From assembly GCA_003313425.1 (NCBI GenBank), contig NHZP01000101.1, forward strand, positions 1 through 64,000: a DNA stretch of 64,000 nt, in the 5' to 3' direction. The position numbers and the translations under genes are program-made. The stretch is from Pseudopyrenochaeta lycopersici. Taxonomy: Eukaryota > Ascomycota > Dothideomycetes > Pleosporales > Pseudopyrenochaetaceae. A model generated the notes under the pieces. That model ran no database searches, was not told the DNA's origin, and worked only from the letters and a program-made list of their open reading frames with translations. Positions 30,511 through 41,549 of this stretch are shown here, piece by piece; position 1 is the stretch's first letter; every line of letters starts with the position of its first letter.

Positions 30511-32087
30511 CCTTTCACTAGAAAGTTGTCAAGTGGTCACCAGCCTTGCGCTGGAGACCCTCGACACTTTACATCTAAGCAGGGCCGACGAGTGGAACGA
30601 GTAGCGGAGCGTTAAACTCTTTAGAGTGTAGGGCCGCTGCACCCTGTAAGCAAAGCAGAGCACGGACTGTGCGGGTCACTTGACCTTGGTTTGCACGTGG
30701 GAGACACACCTGGCCCCACCACCCTCTCAATCAGCTTTCTGATTGGGCTATGGCGATAGACACAGGGAGTGAGCAGCGCTCTGCTAACTAGGGATTAGGT
30801 TCTCTTGGCGTAGCGCAAGACAGATATCGAGAGATATAAGAGGGGGAAGGCTCTCTCCCCGCTCACGGAGTGTTCTCTATTATGTGTAGTTTCGTCTCTT
30901 TTTACATTGCGACTGCATTGTATAGATCTCGCGTGGTATGCGTGCAGAGGATCTGTGTACTGGTAGTAACTTTGGCTGACTCTATGCGTAGCGTTGTGTT
31001 ATGATTGTGCCTCGGTGGGATCGTTGGCGCATACATTCAGGAGTTCCGGTTACGGGATGCCCAGGAGGGGTTCGCTTTGTGAAGCTGCGGTTTAAACAGG
31101 TGTTTTCCCCGAGCGGAGCGGAGGTATCTTCGATTCTTCGCAAGTCTTTGCCGGTAGGGACACGTTGGCATGCAGCTTGCCTTGGTGCTGGTGCACTTGA
31201 CGCGGATGCCTCGCCTGTTGGTGATCCTGTGTGCAGTGTGTTGTATGGTGGTATCCGGGGGCCAGCATGCCGTGCGCCCTACTGCCAATTCGTCTGGGTA
31301 GACGTGTTCATTGATTTTGGTGGATGCAGTAGTCGCGAAGCGCTTGATCTGGGAAAACATGTTACGCTTTGGGGACGGAGGCCTTGCGTGAAGGCGTGTT
31401 CTGGAGGGTACGGTGATGCCAATGCAGAGCGTTGGGGTACTACAGGAGGTGCGCCCTTTGGTTACGCGTTTGACCAAGAGTTGTCTATGTTTTCGGCGCC
31501 ATTGGAGTTCTGGCGGTGTGGCACTCCTCTTTTATTGGACGCGGAGGAGGAGGAGTTACGGTAATAGTCTTATTTGCGCATAATGAAGGCGTTTGGGTAT
31601 AGGTACTGTGCTTAAGGTATATGTCAGTTGTCTTTGTTATACCATGTGGTATAGATTTCGTACGCTATGAGGTTGTGCTCTGTTAATTTTGCGTTGTGTT
31701 CAGAGCATGTTCATTGGATGCATAGGGTCTCAATAGTGGGACACGGCAGGCAGGATGCGTCCTCTGTAGTATTGGTCAGTGTCTATTCCATTGCTATGAG
31801 GAGTAGTGTTGACTTGAATTGACTAGGATGTGTGTGTTGTGTGCGCACAATTTTTTTCCCGGGCATATATGCCTGTGGGAGCAGTGTGGGCAGGATTGAT
31901 GGTAAGCGGAGCAGAAAATTGACTAAGTGCTCGAGGGTGGGAGCCCTTGTAGATGGAACATCAAATCTGAAGAAAAAATGCGTAAGTCCATTTTTGTTGT
32001 GGCTGGAGGGCACGGCGAGCCACGTTGGGGGGTGTGGCGCGGAGAGCGCACAGACCCTGCCCTCAACTTTCTTGTGTATATATGATT
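30511..32087 (+). mobile_element. Array unit 12, segment type K, second copy (1577 bp)
   Basis: The same sequence as unit 11 at an offset of 1601 bp. The two copies are separated only by the 24-nt telomeric insert. Confidence 0.9.
31001..31564 (+). CDS. Segment K protein, second copy
   Basis: The same 187-residue protein as at 29400-29963, with no difference seen. The identity implies that the two copies were added recently or are kept alike. Confidence 0.6.
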   Translation: MIVPRWDRWRIHSGVPVTGCPGGVRFVKLRFKQVFSPSGAEVSSILRKSLPVGTRWHAACLGAGALDADASPVGDPVCSVLYGGIRGPACRAPYCQFVWVDVFIDFGGCSSREALDLGKHVTLWGRRPCVKACSGGYGDANAERWGTTGGAPFGYAFDQELSMFSAPLEFWRCGTPLLLDAEEEELR

Positions 32088-33679
32088 CCTTTCACTAGAA
32101 AGTTGTCAAGTGGTCAGGAGCCTTGCGCTCCTTACCCTTGCCACTTTACAATTAAGCAGGGCCGGCGAGTGGAACGAGTAGCGAAGCGGTAGGCTTTTTA
32201 AAGCCTAGGGCCATTGCCCCCTGTAAGCAAGCCGAAGCACGGACGTCGCGGGTCAGATGATCACTGCTTGCCCACTTTTCTCTCAATCAATCATTTGATT
32301 GGCTTATGGATATAACTACATGGAATGAGCAGGCCCCTGCCAACTAGGGACTAGGTTCTCTTGGCATCGCGCGAGGTCGGGAAAGACATATAAGAGGGGA
32401 GGCCGTCCCCCCGCTCACGGAGTGTGTTTGGGTACATTGCTGTTCTACGTAGAGGGACAGCGAAGTTGTAATAGGCATGGCGGAGGCCGTGTCAGAGATG
32501 CCCTCTCCTATGTTGTATGGCAACACTGAGTTTCAGTCATGGTTTGCGGAGCTAACAGCAGTGGTGGTCCCGAACGGGTTGACTTGTGCACCCTTGCTTT
32601 CTGCGCGGATTGCGGAGGTGCCGGAAGGGCAATGTTTGGTACAGTCAGAAGGAACGACGGAGGAGTTGCAGGTGGTGAGGAATCACCTTGATGGTTAGCA
32701 CAGTCCTTTTTTTTTGGTGGACTGTTTTTCTGAAGCTAATGAGTAGCTTCAGTACTGGTGGAACACAGTGTTTCAGTAAGTTGGTTGATCACCGCGGAGA
32801 GCGTGTCCTGGCGTTTAACGCGAGAGAGTGGCGCCCTTCCCGCACAATGTAGTCGGGTGGATGGATCTTCTTGTTTTGCGTGTAAAGCAACTGGAGAGGA
32901 TTTGCGTCGTTCCTACCTCGTGGTGGAGGCCAGTGGATGGTGGTGGAACGAGTCTGTCTGGTTTGCAGAGGCAGTGTGTGCTCTCCTTACGCGAGATGCG
33001 TTGGACATGGTGGTGTCAACTGTGTTGCCCCGTTTCATAGAGTTGCGGGCGCAGGGCGAAGGAACGTATGGCTGTCGGCAGCGGTGGGCGTTAACGGAAG
33101 TTACGACCTATGTTGATCGTTTGAATAACGGTGCATATTCTACAGATGGTAATCGATGTAAGTGTTATCTAGTAGGACTGTGTACTGCATGTGATGCAGT
33201 AACGGAGGGTCGGCGTCGGTTTTTACGTATACCACAGTTTCAGGGCGTGTTTCCACGGGGCCGGCAGCATTGGTTTGCTGGTGTTACAGACTCTACACAG
33301 TTGTTGTTGTTCAGTGGGTTCCCATGGCTGAGTTGTGCTTCTGGGTGGCAGAGCTTGTGATCCTACTTTAGTTGTGTTATCGGCACAGAGAGTAAGGTAT
33401 GTCTTGTATTTTCTGTTGTCTTGTAAGAACTATGTTTGTTCTTTTTTTGGTTACTATTATTTTATAGTAGAGCTATGCGTAGGTTGAGTTTATTTTTAGC
33501 GTAAGCTGAATTTGTTAAGGGTGCGAGCCCTTCAGATGGAACGTCAATCCTCTCGAAAAATGCGTAAGTCCATTTTCCTTGTGGCTGGAGGGGCACGCAG
33601 AGTCACGTTTTACCGGGGTGCTGAAAAATTTTTCAGCCACTCCTCAACTTTTCTAGTGTGGCGCAGCCTATATATGATT
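32088..33679 (+). mobile_element. Array unit 13, segment type L (1592 bp)
   Basis: A single copy carrying a divergent WW-KESG family gene. The pre-origin block shares TTTTACCGGGGTGCTG with segment F. The 3' region 33361-33500 is empty. Confidence 0.85.
32477..33360 (+). CDS. WW-KESG family protein, segment L (divergent)
   Basis: Model: exon 1 32477-32693, intron 32694-32752 (donor GTTAGC, acceptor CTTCAG), exon 2 32753-33360; phase 1, 274 residues. Exon 1 is longer than usual (MAEAVSEMPSPM..., ending VVRNHLD). Exon 2: LVEHSVSVSW, SWRLTRESGALPAQC with Arg for the second Trp and Arg for Lys, a middle helix ALLTRDALDMVVSTVLP, CKCYLVGLCTAC, and a tail WFAGVTDSTQ...WLSC in which SDAVG has become TDSTQ. 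The GTTAGC donor is weak, but it keeps the family's splice position and phase. Confidence 0.65.
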
Positions 33680-35254
33680 CCTTTCACTAGAAAGTTGTCA
33701 AGTGGTCACCAGCCTTGCGCTGGTTACCCCTGACACTTTACACGTATGCGTTGCCAACGAGTGGAACGAGTACCGAAGGGTTAGTCTTGAATAAGACTAG
33801 AGGCATAAGCCCCTGTAAGCAAAGCAGAGCACGGACGTCGCGGGTCAGATGACTCTTCTTTGCCACTCTTTTTATCAATCGGGTTTCTGATTGGTCTATG
33901 AACGTAGACGCAGGGACGGGGCACACTCGTGCTCCCTAGGGACTAGGTTTTCTTGGCGTAGCTTGAGGTAGATACCTATATAAGACTAACAGTGGAGCTG
34001 TTTTCACGAAGTGTTCTACTTTGTGTAGTTTCTTTTCTTCTACGCTGCGATTGTATCGCTTGCACTGATTAAGTGCGTACGGAGATTGTCCCATTTGATT
34101 CTTGTTTAAGAATGGATCACCGCATCAGCGATAGTAGAGCGGCAGGCGTCGCGGGCCAGGATGGCGGGTCTGGTACTGCTGTAGGGATAACCAGCAATGG
34201 GAAGAGGGCGAAGCTTTGTCGGGACGATCCCACTGGAGGTGTTGTCTCTCTATTGCGGAGCAAGGAAGTCGTAGAGGATTTGTTATCACGTGTTCCGGAG
34301 CCATCGCTGATGTCTAGCCGACCTGGTGGGGGAGGCTCGGTGTCGTATCTTTCAGCAACGGATGCTATCCGCCTTGCTAACAGGGTGTTTGGTTTTGACG
34401 GATGGGCAAACGAAATTCTCGAAGATGAACGGCTTGGAGAGGAACCGGGGCCGGTGTCTAAGACTAGGCAGTCTACTACGACTACGACTACGACGGTCTA
34501 TTGGCGATCGAAGATAGCAGTCACACTGGCGGAGCACTTAGGAGGGGCGCGCCATGAGGATTGGGGCTATGGGAAGGCCACAGCTGCTAGTAAACTCGTA
34601 GCCATTGAGAACGCAGCGAAGGAGTCTGTGACGGATGGCATAAAGCGAGCGTTGATTTTTTTTGGCGAGGCTACAGGGAACTGTTTTAAGGATCATGCCT
34701 ATCTCGCCTGGGCACAGCGTGTTATGCGGAGCGGCGAGTGTGCTAGGAAGAGATTTTCTATGGATGAAGTTGTGCGTTTGGATGACGCAGGCAGTGATCG
34801 ATGTCCCGCTGGTGGATCTACCAGTGCATTGGCTTCTCGGGTGGCTGTGCCTGTTACGAGGTCTCCTGTTAAGCAGGAAAAAGAGGTGGAACGGCTTGGT
34901 GGGGACGCTGATATATTTGATTCAGATGATTTTGATTATGATATGGGGGAGTTCAATTAGGTACAATGTAACCATTTTTTGTATTACGTTTACATTGCGT
35001 ACAGGTTTGGTGGAACTGTTCATTTGGTAACGAACGTTATTCCATTGTAGTTGTTTATTGCGTGGTGCTTCGTCATGAAGGGTGTGGGCGCCCTTGGGAT
35101 GGAACATCAAATCTTCAAAAAAAAATGCGTAAGTCCATTTTCCCTGTGGCTGACAGTCACGTTGGCTGTGGCTCGGGAGAGCGCACATGGGTTGCTGTGG
35201 CGCAGATTGTGCGCGCACAGGCCACAACTCAACTTTCTTGTGCTATATATGATT
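33680..35254 (+). mobile_element. Array unit 14, segment type M, RAD52 segment (1575 bp)
   Basis: A single copy. TATATAAG at about 33977 precedes the RAD52-like gene. Confidence 0.85.
34112..34960 (+). CDS. RAD52/Rad22-family single-strand annealing protein
   Basis: Intact 282-residue frame from ATG at 34112 (an in-frame GTG lies upstream). Residues about 50-205 match the RAD52 N-terminal annealing domain: SYLSATDAIRLANRVFGFDG (78-97), then HEDWGYGKATAASKL (148-162), ENAAKESVTDGIKRALIFFG (166-185) and GNCF. RAD52 rings anneal complementary single strands and load recombinases. The usual Rad51-binding C-terminus is short or absent, and the protein ends in an acidic tail (DIFDSDDFDYDMGEF). An early KRAKL may be a nuclear signal. 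A Thr run (122-128) is encoded by an ACGACT microsatellite. RAD52-like annealases are common in dsDNA phages but unexpected on a CRESS segment. A likely origin is capture of a fungal gene; the role may be segment recombination or telomere joining. Confidence 0.88.
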   Translation: MDHRISDSRAAGVAGQDGGSGTAVGITSNGKRAKLCRDDPTGGVVSLLRSKEVVEDLLSRVPEPSLMSSRPGGGGSVSYLSATDAIRLANRVFGFDGWANEILEDERLGEEPGPVSKTRQSTTTTTTTVYWRSKIAVTLAEHLGGARHEDWGYGKATAASKLVAIENAAKESVTDGIKRALIFFGEATGNCFKDHAYLAWAQRVMRSGECARKRFSMDEVVRLDDAGSDRCPAGGSTSALASRVAVPVTRSPVKQEKEVERLGGDADIFDSDDFDYDMGEFN

Positions 35255-36829
35255 CCTTTCACTAGAAAGTTGTCAAGTGGTCACCAGCCTCGTGCTGGAG
35301 ACCCTGGACACTTTACATCTAAGCAGAGCCTACGACTGGAGGGAGTACCGAAGGGTTAGTCTTTTTAAAGACTAGAGGCGCTGCACTTACTAAGCAACGC
35401 AGAGCACGGGCGCGTGCTGATCAGATGATCACTGCTTGCCCACTCTTTCTCAGAATAAAATTCTGATTGGTCTATGAATGTAGACATAGGGAGTAGGCAC
35501 GCCTCTGCCTCGTAGGGACTAGTGTGTCTTGGCAGTGCGCAAGATAGAGAGGTATATAATCATAACAGCTTCTCTGTTTTCACGGAGGTGGGACGGATGT
35601 TTTCCAGCAACACTCTTAACTAAGAGTACACGGAGGTGGGTGTACAGCGTACTATTGTTATGGCGCAAACAAGTGTTGCGTCTTATTTTATAACGGAGTC
35701 TTGTAAGTAGTAGCTGTATACAGTTATGTATAGCGTTTGATATGGAGTAGCTTACATGGTTTCAGCGGCTGCGCGTTCACGTAACCATGACGGAATGTCT
35801 AGTACTGAGCCGGATGGAGATTCAGAGGATACTGATCTCGATGGGTTTATCGTTGGCGATGATGAGTGCGTGCTGGATGCATCGCAGGGTACCTCTTGCA
35901 GCGAAGCGAATGGGGCGGATGGTCCTAACAGTATCAACTGTACTGCTGTAGGTGCATCACCATTGTTTGCACGAGACCGGGTGGCGAGGGGTAAGCCGCG
36001 ACGGAAGCGGTGGTGCATCGTAGATTCTGAAGAGTCTTCTTCCGATCAGGGCTCTGATGGGACAAGGAATGCGAAGCGTACGCGTATGGAGAGAACGTCT
36101 CCATCACGGCGTGTTTGTGTTTGTCGTAAGCCCGGAAGAGGGCGTGGCGGTGGTACCGAACTATTACAGTCGGTGGAAGCGTTACGCGTAGAAGTGGAAC
36201 GGCTTTATGCAATTGTCGAGGCTCACATTGGTCGTGAGTCTCTTTAATCTGATACTTTGCTATATTGCAGAGGGCTTGGAGAGTCACGTGGAACTACATT
36301 ATCTTGTTACAACGCTGCGTGCACGCTCAGTGGGTTATTAGTACGTAGTACAAGAGGTGTCCCCTACTGTATTAGTTCTTGTTTTTCTTCTGGTAGAGAC
36401 AGGACGTTACGCTATGAAATGTTATGTAGAGACGTGTTGTATAAGCAGGCGGGTGCCTTTGTGGGACATGGCCAGTGGGTCATTGTGGTGTTGCAACCGA
36501 TGATTGTGGTAATGTACGGCGTTACTTTTTCCTGTTTGTTTAATGCGTAGCTTATTATAGTAGGGCGACAATGTACTTGTATGATACTCATATCAGGGTG
36601 TGTTCTCTGTTTGCAGTCCTACCAAAATGGTGAGGATGAATTTTAATGCTTCAATAGGTATAGTTTAGGAGCGTTGTGATTTGGAAAATCACTTGTTCTC
36701 TGTCAAAATTGGCGAAGACCAATTTCCCTGTGGCTGGAGGCCAAGCTGAGTCACATGGATGTGTGGCACATGGGGGGGGCACGGGCCCATCCTCAACTTT
36801 CTAGTGTGGCGTTTTGCCTATATATGATT
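35255..36829 (+). mobile_element. Array unit 15, segment type N (1575 bp)
   Basis: A single copy with a multi-exon gene for an acidic/basic/coiled-coil protein. The 3' part 36560-36680 is empty. Confidence 0.85.
35660..36341 (+). CDS. Segment N protein: acidic, basic and coiled-coil regions
   Basis: Proposed model: exon 1 35660-35702, intron with donor GTAAGT, exon 2 35766-36233, a 37-nt intron with donor GTGAGT and acceptor TTGCAG, exon 3 36271-36341; both splices are phase 1 and in frame. The core frame 35756-36247 is certain to be open. The protein has an acidic segment (DGDSEDTDLDGFIVGDDE), two basic clusters (RGKPRRKRW; AKRTRMERTSPSRRVCVCRK) and RGRGGG, then a heptad-like helix (ELLQSVEALRVEVERLYAIVEAHIG) that exon 3 would extend. 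This looks nuclear and nucleic-acid- or histone-binding; no family is recognised. The 37-nt intron is short even for a fungus, so the end may be at 36247 instead. Confidence 0.55.
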
Positions 36830-38403
36830 CCTTTCACTAGAAAGTTGTCAATGTGGTCGGCAGCCTTGTGCTGCCTGACCCATGTAACTTTACCCTAAGC
36901 TTTGCCCATGACTGGAGGGAGTACCGAAGGGTTAGGCTCCTTGGAGACTAGGGGCAAAAGCCATTAGTAAGCAAAGCAGAGCACGGACGTGAGGGGTTGG
37001 TCGAGCGATCAGCGAGTTGTATGACGGAGGAGGAGTTGTCTGGGTACCACGACATCTCGGAGAGTACTCTCTTTGCGCCTTTTTATCCAATTCTTTTCAT
37101 GATCAAATCCTGTAAGGTTTGTCATATTTAGCCGCAGCGGAGGCGCGCTCTTCTTAACGGGAAGTGTCGTGCTATTTTTGCACGCCCTCAGGGACTGCGA
37201 GGTTGGCTTTCCATTTCGCGCGGACGCGATATTTTTCACGGTGGAGTCGTTTCGGTTGTCTAGCGGAGCATGTTTAGCAAAGGATTTGCTCAGTGGGACT
37301 GTTATACTGTGCAGCGGGCAGTGCACGCACTTGAAGAGAGTCGCGTAGCTCCTTTCTCGGGGAGCGAGGCTGAGATCGTATCTCTAGTGGAGAACATCCA
37401 AGGTTGGTTCGACTCATACGTGTGCTACGTTTGTGGCACACAGGCCATGCTTGGTCCTGTGTTTTGCTAACGGTAAGGTAGTGTTTCAAGACGCTGCCGT
37501 TTCTGTCACGTGCGAGGTTTCGCAGCAATGTGGTGTAAAGTGGTGGTTTACAAAGGAGAGCGGTAGGCTCCCGCCGTTGTGTGATGATTGTATATCATTT
37601 TTACGGAGTGTGCCAGGCGGGTTGATGCCCCGGCGACGACGGGCTGCATTGGTTGCGAAGTTTATGCGCGGGCCGCAGGAGTGCGAGGTGTTGGTTGCGC
37701 CCTTGGTTTCCTCTGCCGTTGAGTGGCTTTACGCGGAGATTGCGCCTATGGTGTTGGTACATGTTCGACATGACACTTGGGGTTCTGTGCAGCAGATCTG
37801 CTCATGGCTTGTGTCCCCCGTTCCCTGCCCTTGTGTAGGTGCTGGGACTCGCTGTGTTGAGCAGCAACTGTGGGACTTATGTGGCTGGAGGCTTGTTCGA
37901 CTCCCTGAGCTCAATCCTGCTCCTTTGCCAACGTGGTGGGCAGGTGTATCAGATGCTGTAGGTGATCGCCAGCTCGGATCGCGCCCTTGGATGCGTTGCC
38001 CCTGCGATCGCTCTGATGTAAGGTGTTTTGTTGTTATAGAGTAGTTTTTGAGTGTTCTACTTATAGCTCGGAATGTGCGTGTTAGGGTGTAATCGTTGGT
38101 TATTGTAGTACTGCACTTTTCGTTATATATTTATTGTGTATGCGATATTGTCCATGTGATATTGTGGGAACTATTTTTATTTTTAATTGTTGGTTAGTTA
38201 TAATACTACCTAATCGTGTTGTGCGGTTTTGTAGAGGAGCGATAACAATAAAGGATTTTCGGTGCGGAGCGTTGTTGTTAAGGGTGCGAACCCTAGGATG
38301 TTTCGACAAAAAAATTTGGCGAAGGACAAATATGGGTGGCGGTGCGGGTCGCGCACAGGCCCCTCTGACAACTTTTCTAGTGTGGCGCAGCCTATATATG
38401 ATT
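36830..38403 (+). mobile_element. Array unit 16, segment type O (1574 bp)
   Basis: A single copy. Its hairpin next to the origin is the divergent GGTCGGCAGC type with compensating changes. The pre-origin block is the short GGTGGCGGTGCGGGTCGCGC form shared with the Rep segment. Confidence 0.85.
37270..38044 (+). CDS. WW-KESG family protein, segment O (divergent)
   Basis: Model: exon 1 37270-37402, intron 37403-37481 (donor GTTGGT, branch CTAAC, acceptor GGTAG), exon 2 37482-38044; phase 1. Exon 1 (MFSKGFAQW..., SGSEAEIVSLVENIQ) aligns with the VGTEAERQ.VRDHV end of other first exons, which supports the weak donor. Exon 2: FQDAAVSVTCEV, KWWFTKESGRLPPLC, a Cys cluster CPCVGAGTRCVEQQL, and the tail WWAGVSDAVGDRQLGSRPWMRC. 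The middle FAELS motif is weakened (VAPLVSSAVEWLYAEIAP). Function unknown. Confidence 0.6.
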
Positions 38404-39980
38404 CCTTTCACTAGAAAGTTGTCAAGTGGTCACCAGCCTTGCGCTGGTTACCCTTGCCACTTTACAATTAAGCAGGGCACGCCTAGGGACTAGGCAGCGG
38501 AGCGTTAAACTACGAGTAGTTTAGGGGCCATGCACTTAGTAAGCAACACGAAGCACGGACAGTGCGGGTCATCTGACCATGGGTTGCCCACTCTACTTCA
38601 GAGCTTTAGTCTGATTGGTCTATGAATATGGACGCATGGAATTGGCATGGTTCTGCCTCTTAGGGACTAGGTGCTCTTGGCGGCGCACAAGGAAGGGACG
38701 TATATAACCACAACAGTTCCTCTGTTGTCACGGAGGTGGTGCACTCCCTCAACGGACAGTCAGATCGGGTAGTTTTCTGACCCGCATGGTTTTGTGTAGG
38801 CTATGGAGTTGCCACGCGTAGCAGAGCGCACAGAGAACGCGCTCCTCTTGACGGCTGATAGGCTTAGTAAGGGCATGTATGGCCCTCCCTTTGTAGGGGA
38901 CGCTGCAGCCATTGAGTGGCTAATGTGTAACGTTTGCTGTAAGTCACGTGTCCATTGGGTTGGTTGGGGGAACAACTAACATGGTTGTATACCTTGTGGA
39001 ACAGCAAGTGTCGGTGACGTGTCATGTCAAGTCGCAGGGCGAGTACTGTTGGTGGCTCACCAAGGAGAGTGGGCAGCTCCCCCCAACGTGTGGTTCGAAG
39101 GTAGTGTGCGGATGCTCGGCTACCTTCTCTACCTCATGTTTTGGTTGTGTTTCCCCTAAAGCGCTACTCGTCTGGAAGGTCGATATTGCTGTTAGCGCTA
39201 TGCAGATGCGGAGCGTTGTCGCGTTTGCGCAACTCTCCTTGATCACCTTGCGGATGTTTTGGCATCGCGTATTGCCCAGTGTTTGGGTATCGGAAGGGGC
39301 CTTGGCGGATGCCTTTACTATTGATGGATTATTCTCCGTGTTGGATTGCGGAGGCTTTTCTGGATCATTTTCGTGTGGGTGCACTTTGCAGGCGTCTTGT
39401 CAGCCCTGTTGCAGCTTGCCCATTACGCATCAGCGGTTTACACGTTGGGACAAGTTTAGCGGAGTGTGTCCTGATGGGCCCCATGGATGGTTTTCTGGGT
39501 GCAGTGATGCTGTCGGTATGGTGCATCCGTCGAGGCTTGACTGGTTAACCTGTTTAGATGTTTGGGCGTCGCCCTTAGGGTTGTGTACGCATTGTTGATG
39601 CGGAGGCAAAGATCTTGTATGGCACAGTATATGTGTTGTCTCATATATATTTGTGAGTATTATTGGTAGATGGTTCTATTTACGATGGAATATGTGTGGG
39701 GGACCGTTTTTACCTTAGCAGCCTTTGGTTTTTTGTGCAGTGGTGGCTGCTTGTTCATTGTTTGCAGGATTTACTTGTAAGTATCTGCAGAGAGTATTTT
39801 TTCAAAAAAAAAATTGGCTAAGTACGACACAGTGTGGCGCAAAAAAAAAGTTGTCAATTGCCCTGTGCGCGATTTAGCGCGGTTCTGGAGGTACATGGTC
39901 CTCACCCAGTAGTGGGTGGGCGGGAGGTCACTCTCCAGCCACGTCAACTTTCTAGTGTGGCGTTCCGCCTATATATGATT
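38404..39980 (+). mobile_element. Array unit 17, segment type P (1577 bp)
   Basis: A single copy. It has the AAGTACGACACAGTG pre-origin variant shared with J and V, and CCTAG/CTAGG replacing the usual small hairpin in the branched element near 38480. Confidence 0.85.
38803..39596 (+). CDS. WW-KESG family protein, segment P, possibly splice-defective
   Basis: Exon 1 38803-38938 (MELPRVAERTENALLL..., ending IEWLMCNVC) stops in phase 1 at a good GTAAGT donor. The branch site CTAAC (38976) is present. At the position homologous to other acceptors the sequence is GTTGTAT followed by ACCTTGTGGAACAG, so the expected AG appears as AT. The next AG (after 39002) gives the wrong frame. The second-exon reading frame is open to about 39596: LVEQQVSVTC, CWWLTKESGQLPPTC, LLVWKVDIA, FAQLSLITLRMF, CGCTLQASCQPC, WFSGCSDAVGMVHPSRLDWLTC. 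Either an acceptor mutation has broken the gene, or translation uses another start or a rare acceptor. Confidence 0.55.
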
Positions 39981-41549
39981 CCTTTCACTAGAAAGTTGTC
40001 AAGTGGTCACCAGCCTCGTGCTGGTTACCCTTGCCACTTTACCGTTAAGCAGGGCCTGCTATTGGAGATAGCACCGGAGGGTTAGGCTTTTTAAAGCCTA
40101 GAGGCGCTGCCCCCTGTAAGCGCTAGCCTTTTTGTCACGTGGAGGCGGGAACACATGGAGTGGGCGGTTCATCGCTTGTTATGGAATGATCTTCTCTTGG
40201 CGTAGTCCAATTGCTGGATAGACGCTTTTCAATATAAAAGTGGTTTGCGCCACTGTGCAATCACGCAAGGAGTGCGTTAAGGTATGTCCTTTTTTTCTTC
40301 GGGAGCGAAGGGTATGGAGTTAATATGATGAAGCTTAGATAAGCGTCATACGACAGTACATGTTGTACATAGCTTAGGTGCGATGGATCGCTCTACGGAG
40401 TGTTGTGGCAGCGGGAGCGTGGCATCTATTACTTCAGGTGTGCCGGTAGGGCCGCTTTCCACAGTGGATACGCTGAAGTTGTTAGAGGTGTATCTCAACG
40501 GTTTGTATCGTAGTGCGCCGGCTGGCCAGTCGCTAATGGAGTCACAGACTTTGTGGTACGGTCTGTGTCTGTGACCTGCGTAGCTCGTGCAGAGTCTGTA
40601 CAGTGGTGGCTCAACAAGGAGAGCGGGCAGCTGCCCCAGCGTTGTCGGGAGACAGAATGTTCGAGTTGTGTATGGGATGAAGCTCGACAGCCTTATCCAA
40701 CAGCGTATCTTGCTGTTGTTTTTGTCATTGACAGCCAACAACCGGAGGTTTGTCTTGCGGAGCTTTCTACGTATAGCGTGTGTAATCTACTTGGGCGAGT
40801 ATTGCCCCAATGGGATGTTGTGGCTTCGTCAGCGGACGCGGCGCAGCTTATGTCGTCGTTCTTGTCAAGAGGTGGATACGGGGTGTCTACAGAGTGTGAC
40901 TGTAGTCCATTAGCCGCTGTTTGTCAGGCTTGCCGAAGTAACGTAGGAAGCGGAGCGATGTGGGTGTGGCGGAATGGATTTACAGGTGTATATCCGTGTC
41001 CAGAGCGGAGGTGGTTTACTGGGGTTACAGATGCGCTCGATATCCCGAAGGTGAGAGATATTACTAAGTTCCCGTGGCTTAGTTGTTGTTTTACTACATC
41101 TACAGGGTCTGTGTATGGAGTACCATAGGAGTTTAGGGTGTTCACTATGTTGTGTAGGTTTACACTATGACAGTGTCGACATGAGTATGGGCGGCATGCA
41201 ATTTACTATTGTGTTAATTTTGTACGTATGTAGAATGTCTTCCTATGTAATATCAGAGTGTAGTATTAATGATACTTATTTTAAGTGTTTGTGATGCAGA
41301 GCAGTCTGCGTATTTTACAAGTAATCGGAAAGCTCGTTTTTTTCAGCTGTTGTCTGTATGTTATGGTCGTGGTAACTATGGAATGTTTTTGTTGGATGGA
41401 CGATGTTTTGAAAAATCAATCGTCGAAAATTGGCTAAGTCCATTTTGTTGTGGCTGGAGGGCCATGTTGGGTCACCTGGGGGTGTGGCGCAGATTGTGCG
41501 CACGGGGCAGAAATCAACTTTTCTAGTGTGGCGCAGCCTATATATGATT
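39981..41549 (+). mobile_element. Array unit 18, segment type Q (1569 bp)
   Basis: A single copy. It shares the block at 40118-40163 with the Rep segment. The 3' region 41130-41400 is empty. Confidence 0.85.
40383..41128 (+). CDS. WW-KESG family protein, segment Q
   Basis: Model: exon 1 40383-40500, intron 40501-40547 (donor GTTTGT, branch GCTAAT, acceptor TCACAG), exon 2 40548-41128; phase 1, 232 residues. Exon 1 is MDRSTECCGSGSV..., ending LEVYLN. Exon 2: FVVRSVSVTC, QWWLNKESGQLPQRC with Asn for Thr in the signature, LAELSTYSVCNLLGRVLP, CDCSPLAAVCQAC, and a tail WFTGVTDALDIPK...WLSCC. The donor is non-standard but gives the family's splice position. Function unknown. Confidence 0.65.
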
